Assembly: GCA_030431715.1 (NCBI GenBank)
Contig: JAUIIO010000014.1
Location: 1-64,000, forward strand
Direction of reading: 5' to 3'
Source: a bacterium
GTDB lineage: Bacteria > Bdellovibrionota_C > UBA2361 > RFPC01
Length of the DNA: 64,000 bases
The notes beneath the pieces are model-generated. The model ran no database searches. It was not told the DNA's origin and saw only the letters and a list, made by a program, of their open reading frames with translations. Numbering within the stretch: position 1 is the stretch's first letter; every line of letters begins with the position of its first letter. A program made the position numbers and the translations under genes. This document shows positions 59,093 to 64,000 of the stretch, in pieces.

Positions 59093-61999
59093 CTAGATAG
59101 CTTTTCGCAGCTCGATTCGTTCCGAATCTCTCTCTTTGGTTTTCTGAGAGCTAAATTCCTTTTCAGTGATAAGGCCGGTCTTACACAGGAGTGTCAGATC
59201 TTTACTACATGCTGAAAGCGTTTCAAGAGCGGCGGTTACTTCAGCAGTTTTTGTTGGATTCTGTGAAGCCTCAAGTCGTTTTAAGCAGAGGTTGCTGATG
59301 GCGTACTCGTACTGTGCGTTTTGCTTTTGGGCTTTTGCCATACTTTTCTTTAAGTACGTGACGCTCTTTCGTCTCTTCCCGGAAAGTGCCAGTAAGAGAG
59401 CGTATTCTCTTAGCATATGTGGAAGGCTGTTTCTTAGAAAATAAGATCGTAAGAGGACATAGCGAGCTTGCATAAGGAGTTTGAGGGGGACATGTGCTTT
59501 CTTTCTGAAGTCGCCGATACGCATCCGAGCAGTAGTAATGAATAAAGGGAGTGATGAGAAAACATATTCAGCAGGAAACAAGAGTTTGCTGGAATAGGTA
59601 AAAGCGGTTTTTGCATAATGGTGTGCCGCCTTCATATCACTATGCCGTAAAGCATAGAATGAGTAAGCACATAGTGTTTCGGTGTAGGGTTGTTTTTTCA
59701 GATTTTCAGTAATTTCTAGATACTTTTTGAGGTGTATCACAGGGATATCGCCGGCTGTAGCCCTAGACCATACAGAGAGAAGTGACGCAGCAGCTGTAAT
59801 GTCACCGATTTGATCGGCGGTGTGAAACGCCTCTTCAGCCACGGCTGCTGCTTCGCGAAGATTCCCTGTTCGGTATAGAGCATAAGCTACATTTGAGTTT
59901 GCGATGTTCATCTCCCAAAGGTCTCCAGTTGTTCGGAAGATTTTGACAGCTTCAGAGCAGGCTTCTATTGCTGAACCAAATTTACTGGCGGCATAGTACA
60001 CATCCCCAAGCATGTGGAGTGCCTGTCCTTTATGCCAGAGGCTTTGAACCTGATTCTGCAGAGCAAGGGAGCGTTTCCCAAATTTCTCAGCCATAGGCAT
60101 TCCCGGCATGAGAGACATTGCCATACCGTGACATGCCACAGACTGCAGCAGTTCGACAGAAATCTTTCTCGACTCGGCAATGTTAAGAGCAGAGAGATGG
60201 CAATACACTGTCCTGTCGATTGAAAAGTGAAAATAAGCGACATAGCTTAAGCGTACATAAAGCTGGTGCTTTAGCCGTTCGGTCTCTGACATTGGAGGTA
60301 GCGGCTTTTTTGATATCGCTGGCACTACATATGAGTACTTAATGTGTTTTGCTATCTCTCGAGTAAGGAGCAGCCACAGTTGGAATTTTCCTGAAGGGAG
60401 CGATTCTCCAAGTTTTTGCAATCCTCGGGCGTATGCTTCCACGCTTTGTGAATACTCTCCGCGTTTAAAGTGAATCTCTCCGATAAACATCTCAAACTGA
60501 GCGAGTAAGTTTGTATCTGTTGTGAGCTCACAGGCTTCGCGGAAGAGTTGTTCTGCTTCGCTGTACTTTCCGGTGAGAAGGAGTACTCTTGCTAGTCCAA
60601 TATGAATTTCACGTTTCTTCTCTTCAGGTAATGTCGTAGCTCCTTTAAGAGCAATACGGTACTGCTCTTCTGCAGCCTCTAAAGCATGAGTTTCGAGTGC
60701 ATTCTTAGCAGCTTGTACTGCGTATTTCACTGCGGGTTCAGGGCGACCGGCCGCATCATAATGATAAGCGATATCGAAGGCATTACTCGTATCGCTCTCT
60801 TCTAACATCTGGGCGATGCAAAGGTGCACACGTTTGCGTGTACTCTCTTCAGCCATCTCAAGGAGAGCCTCACGTAACTTATCGTGAGTGAATGCGTAAT
60901 GTTCATCCGAAATTTTTGAAATAAGGTGACGGTGCTCTGCGTCTGCTAGACATTCAGTGAGTGCTTGACTCTCGATTTCATGAACTCTCTTAAGCTGCTG
61001 AAGCGAGAATCCTTTCCCAAGGATCGCAGCGGCCTGAAGGAGCAGGATGCTTTCTGGACGAAGATGCTCAAAGCGTTTTTTGAGAAAGCTCAATGTGTGT
61101 GATGCAGGTTGAGTAGCCGTTCTCTCTTCTTTCCTGATGGCCCAAATACCATCTTCTTGGGTAATTGTATTTGATTCTCTTAGGTTTTGAATCACGGACT
61201 GTGAGAGAAAGGGATTGCCTTGAGAGATACTATAGATCGATGAGGCTACCTGAGTTGTGTGTTCACCGAGTGACGATTTTACGAGCTCGGCGGTCTCTTG
61301 AGGAGTCAAAGGCTCAAGCTTCACATGATCAATTGAGGGCATCTCCAGAAGAATGTGACCATCTTCTAGGTCTTCACTCCGAGAAGCACCAATCACGAGC
61401 GTATGACTGGGGCTGGCTGAGTTCTTTCGGTTATGTTCTAACCAGTGTCTTATAAGTGTGAGAGAGAATGGGTCGGCCCATTGGCAATCATCAAGAACGA
61501 TGATGGCAGGAGAAATCGGATCTCCCAGAATATCAATCATCCGTGAAAGCGTACTGAGTGTTACCCAGTTGCCGTGCGGGATAAGGTCGGCATACGAGTT
61601 CTTCGGAACTTCTAAAGAAAGAGCAAGCTCTGGTAAGGCTTTGGCGATAATCCGTCTTTCCGGAAGCTCCAGCTCGCTTAATATCTTTTCTCTGTAGTTT
61701 TCGTTCTGCTCCATTCTAAGAGCGATATCTCTTGAGCAACCTCGAAAGAGGTCGAGAGGCTTAGAGGCACTTAAGGTGACTCCCTGACCTTGTAGAAAGA
61801 AGAGTCCTTTTTGCTCATTGTTTTGTTTGAGCTGATCGAGAAGAAGGCTTTTACCGAGACCTGATTCCGCTTCAAGGAGCAGGAAACCACCCTTGCCAAC
61901 AGAAGCACCAAAGCAGGCATCGTGAAGACGACTGTATTCCTTTGCCCTTCCAATAAGGACATCAGGACTATTTCTAGTAGTTTTTTCAGCTTCGCTCAT
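59093..61999 (-). CDS. Large ATPase with TPR-like helical repeats
   Basis: A 968-residue protein. The N-terminal AAA-type ATPase module (about 15-330) has Walker A AESGLGKS (44-51) and Walker B IIVLDDCQWAD, resembling the ATPase of MalT/LuxR-family regulators and of PknK. From about 430 to 930 there are repeated helical pairs typical of tetratricopeptide-like repeats (EAEEQYRIALKGA, SEAEQLFREACELT, YSQSVEAYARGLQKLGE and so on). No DNA-binding LuxR domain follows and no kinase domain precedes, so it may be an ATP-driven sensor scaffold. ATG 61999 is chosen over a frame to 62113, whose extra N-terminus is atypical. Confidence 0.82.
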   Translation of the reverse strand: MSEAEKTTRNSPDVLIGRAKEYSRLHDACFGASVGKGGFLLLEAESGLGKSLLLDQLKQNNEQKGLFFLQGQGVTLSASKPLDLFRGCSRDIALRMEQNENYREKILSELELPERRIIAKALPELALSLEVPKNSYADLIPHGNWVTLSTLSRMIDILGDPISPAIIVLDDCQWADPFSLTLIRHWLEHNRKNSASPSHTLVIGASRSEDLEDGHILLEMPSIDHVKLEPLTPQETAELVKSSLGEHTTQVASSIYSISQGNPFLSQSVIQNLRESNTITQEDGIWAIRKEERTATQPASHTLSFLKKRFEHLRPESILLLQAAAILGKGFSLQQLKRVHEIESQALTECLADAEHRHLISKISDEHYAFTHDKLREALLEMAEESTRKRVHLCIAQMLEESDTSNAFDIAYHYDAAGRPEPAVKYAVQAAKNALETHALEAAEEQYRIALKGATTLPEEKKREIHIGLARVLLLTGKYSEAEQLFREACELTTDTNLLAQFEMFIGEIHFKRGEYSQSVEAYARGLQKLGESLPSGKFQLWLLLTREIAKHIKYSYVVPAISKKPLPPMSETERLKHQLYVRLSYVAYFHFSIDRTVYCHLSALNIAESRKISVELLQSVACHGMAMSLMPGMPMAEKFGKRSLALQNQVQSLWHKGQALHMLGDVYYAASKFGSAIEACSEAVKIFRTTGDLWEMNIANSNVAYALYRTGNLREAAAVAEEAFHTADQIGDITAAASLLSVWSRATAGDIPVIHLKKYLEITENLKKQPYTETLCAYSFYALRHSDMKAAHHYAKTAFTYSSKLLFPAEYVFSSLPLFITTARMRIGDFRKKAHVPLKLLMQARYVLLRSYFLRNSLPHMLREYALLLALSGKRRKSVTYLKKSMAKAQKQNAQYEYAISNLCLKRLEASQNPTKTAEVTAALETLSACSKDLTLLCKTGLITEKEFSSQKTKERDSERIELRKAI

Positions 62000-62145
62000 G
62001 GTTGCCTGACATTCTGCGATTAGACTCACATAAGCTATCGATATTATTTTAAAAGTTCTTAACGATATCGGCTTAAGAATTAGTAATGTCGCCTTAGCTC
62101 TAAGGGGACGCATCCCTTAGCTAAACTGCTGATATGACAGCATGT

Positions 62146-63597
62146 TTATGGCAGTGAGGCTTCCCTTTGCCAGGCAGCATAGTTATAGGCGTCAGGGGTA
62201 CGAAAGATCTTTGTTCCCAGCACTTTATTTGGACCACGGTAAAAATGATCGATTATGAGATCGTACTCCTTAAGCTGTGGGGGCGATTCCTTTCCAGAAG
62301 ACGTCTGTCCCATCACGTAGTAGTGATGAGAAGGCTCTGGTCGGGTGAGATGGGGAATGTCCTTTATCAGTGCGCGCAGCCTCTGGGGTGTGGGATCTGA
62401 GCCAAAGAGTACGGTTATAAAGTGTCCTGAAACTCCCAATCGTCTGCCATGCTTTTCATAGAGCGAGATAATTGATGTTGAAGCAGATTCGTAAGACGCG
62501 CCGTAGATGTAAGAAAGGGTGTTCTTCATATTTCTACGTAAAAGCCCGGAAGAGACACTAAGCGATGCAACGATCAGGGCACTAATAAAAAGTCTCTTAG
62601 GCCAGACTGAAAGGTTTTGTTGTTCGTAGCATAGAAAGAGCATGCATAGAGGTGCGAATACGACCATATAGTAGTTGCGTTCAGGGATACGGAAGAATGT
62701 AAACCAGAAAAGAAAGAGTAGGAGTGGAGTCGAAATCAGAAAAGCTACCGGCTTTCTTCGTTGCTGATAGCAAAAGAGCACTATCGCGAAAAAAAGTACG
62801 GTGAGCCATATGAGGAGTAAGGGGTACTGGGGATTAGCAATATAGTATCGGTAAAAGCTTTCGTTTATAGGCTTCCAGTGAACCACAACGGTGAGATTTT
62901 GAATCAGGCCACGTATCCACTCTCCGTAAGAGTAGGGGTAGAAGATACTGGTAAGAACTCCTGATGCAATGAGAGCGAGAAGAGCTGCAGAGAGAGAATT
63001 ACCAATAGCCTTTAGAGAGTTCACTCTAGTGAGCTGATAACAGGAGTACATTGCTCCAATAACCAGAGCCGCATAGGGATTTGCAACAAAGAGGGTTCCA
63101 AGGGCGATGCCATCAATAAGCTTTATCCAAAACGCTGTAAACCATGGTGATGTTCGAAGAAGCTGCCAGACGCAGAGAAGTAAGACTACAAGCATCTCAG
63201 GACGCCCGTTGTTTGCGAAGATGAGTGTCGTGGTTCCGAGCAGGAAAATAAGCACGAGTGCAGGGTGACGTATGCGCGTTCTTAAGAGACAGAGAAGCAA
63301 GAGTATGAGCGTAACGGTTGCAAAAAGATCTTCAGCGATCATGAGGCCACTGAGGTTGGCTTTTGGTGAAAGATGAGCAAGCAGAACGGGGTAGAGCCAT
63401 CCGTGCCAGATGAAGCGGTGTTCTCCTTGAACATTGAGCACCGGGTTAATGAGTTGATCGAGATGCTGTAAGTAAAGAGCAGGTGTGTAAAAGTAAAGGG
63501 CATCACCTGTGGCTACAGGAATCGTATGGACGGCGAAGAAGAGTTCAAAAGCGGCAACAGTAAGGATAAGAGATAATCCGCTTACAAGCGTACGCAT
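62146..63597 (-). CDS. Membrane glycosyltransferase, GT39/ArnT-like
   Basis: A 483-residue protein with about 10-12 membrane helices. The first outside loop, GDALYFYTPALYLQH, contains an acidic residue of the type used by lipid-linked-sugar transferases (compare Asp in the GT39/ArnT family). Then HRFIWHGWLYPVLLAH is a segment shared by the wider GT-C group. The C-terminal about 120 residues are hydrophilic. It may transfer a sugar from a polyprenyl-phosphate donor to protein or lipid A. GGAG is 9 bases before ATG 63597. Only 1 base separates it from the PBP stop, so they are co-transcribed. Confidence 0.7.
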   Translation of the reverse strand: MRTLVSGLSLILTVAAFELFFAVHTIPVATGDALYFYTPALYLQHLDQLINPVLNVQGEHRFIWHGWLYPVLLAHLSPKANLSGLMIAEDLFATVTLILLLLCLLRTRIRHPALVLIFLLGTTTLIFANNGRPEMLVVLLLCVWQLLRTSPWFTAFWIKLIDGIALGTLFVANPYAALVIGAMYSCYQLTRVNSLKAIGNSLSAALLALIASGVLTSIFYPYSYGEWIRGLIQNLTVVVHWKPINESFYRYYIANPQYPLLLIWLTVLFFAIVLFCYQQRRKPVAFLISTPLLLFLFWFTFFRIPERNYYMVVFAPLCMLFLCYEQQNLSVWPKRLFISALIVASLSVSSGLLRRNMKNTLSYIYGASYESASTSIISLYEKHGRRLGVSGHFITVLFGSDPTPQRLRALIKDIPHLTRPEPSHHYYVMGQTSSGKESPPQLKEYDLIIDHFYRGPNKVLGTKIFRTPDAYNYAAWQREASLP

Positions 63598-63598
63598 G

Positions 63599-64000
63599 CT
63601 AATTCTCCTCGCTTTCTCCACCAAAAACTATATCCCAAAAACTAGAACTTCTTCGTTTCCTCTGTGGGGATTTTTCGCGCTCAGAAGAGTTCGAGTGGGA
63701 TGGGCGAACATCATTGCCGGAAAGGTAGCTTCTCCCACCATGCTCTGGACAAAATGTTTGTGGCTCTGTGCCTCGAACATAGACTTCCCCGATTACATTT
63801 TGTGTCGGACACTCCTTTGTCGCTCTTCGACCAGTTGTACTGTCAATATTGAGAAAGGTAACTCCACTTGGAGCTACAAATTTTAATTCTTGATAATAGG
63901 GAGCTGCGCACTGCATATAGTCTGTCCATATAGGCGCAGCGATACTACCACCCCCCAGCCCCACCTTTTTATTATCGTCGTACCCAACCCATACTCCAGT
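63599..64000 (-). CDS. Class A penicillin-binding protein, C-terminal end (cut by window edge)
   Basis: The last 134 codons (133 residues) of a larger gene that runs off the window. The end of the transpeptidase domain is recognisable: TGVWVGYDDNKKVGLGGGS followed by AAPIWTDYM, as in PBP1A/MrcA. After it come a cysteine-containing stretch and a Ser/Arg-rich tail (SSEREKSPQRKRRSSSFWD). It is a bifunctional peptidoglycan synthase if whole; the catalytic Ser and the glycosyltransferase domain are beyond the edge. Confidence 0.88.
   Translation of the reverse strand, partial: TGVWVGYDDNKKVGLGGGSIAAPIWTDYMQCAAPYYQELKFVAPSGVTFLNIDSTTGRRATKECPTQNVIGEVYVRGTEPQTFCPEHGGRSYLSGNDVRPSHSNSSEREKSPQRKRRSSSFWDIVFGGESEEN

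Overview
The window reads as chromosomal DNA from a Gram-negative, probably aerobic bacterium with roughly 45-50% GC by hand counts of a few lines. An outer membrane is implied by an OmpP1/FadL porin and apolipoprotein N-acyltransferase. The mix of a protein with five DNDCDG-type metal-binding motifs, many hybrid kinases, a Ser/Thr kinase, PilT, an HDOD protein and methylcrotonyl-CoA carboxylase recalls lineages once grouped as Deltaproteobacteria (Myxococcota, Bdellovibrionota and relatives). That placement is an inference. I see no rRNA, tRNA, CRISPR array, insertion sequence or prophage.

Layout. 1-11.6 kb is accessory: two J-domain proteins, several secreted proteins without a recognised family, an MFS permease, DoxX and MgtC-like membrane proteins, a secreted trypsin-like protease and an 829-residue acidic protein. 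Several intergenic gaps here carry short dispersed repeats. 11.7-13.6 kb is typA/bipA. 14.6-24.3 kb is the most coherent block. It holds two FAD-dependent oxidoreductases, an HAD hydrolase, a GPH-type permease, a chalcone-isomerase-like secreted protein, an SDR, a DUF1365-cyclopropane-fatty-acid-synthase fusion, an ECF sigma factor with a small zinc-binding anti-sigma factor, and a DUF3833 lipoprotein. Related gene sets elsewhere are lipid-modification and photo-oxidative-stress regulons. 24.3-29.8 kb encodes envelope functions: DedA, a GDSL/SGNH hydrolase, the DNDCDG-motif protein with a strong terminator, and Lnt. A structured non-coding leader follows at about 29.85-30.02 kb, then a small orphan gene of clearly higher GC.

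30.6-37.3 kb is a signalling and motility block: response regulator, HDOD-GAF protein, GAF hybrid kinase, PilT ATPase and PAS kinase. 37.3-46.5 kb is mainly amino-acid catabolism. Proline oxidation is encoded by two adjacent genes that together resemble PutA, and leucine catabolism by both methylcrotonyl-CoA carboxylase subunits next to an AEC permease. A membrane-anchored Ser/Thr kinase lies between them. 46.8-52.8 kb carries a helical orphan, a phosphopantetheinyl transferase, methionine aminopeptidase, a Do/DegP protease and a diaminopimelate-decarboxylase-like enzyme. 52.9-64 kb carries an O-antigen-polymerase-like protein, a TIMP/netrin-like secreted protein, a GNAT, FadL, a second hybrid kinase, a large ATPase with helical repeats, a GT39-like glycosyltransferase and the C-terminal end of a class A penicillin-binding protein cut by the window edge.

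Genes are tightly packed. Six convergent pairs overlap at their 3' ends, and a four-gene stretch in the lipid block is joined by 4-base start/stop overlaps. The best candidates for something undescribed are the sigma-linked lipid cluster with its fused enzyme, the structured RNA with its GC-rich orphan gene, and the dispersed palindromic intergenic repeats.
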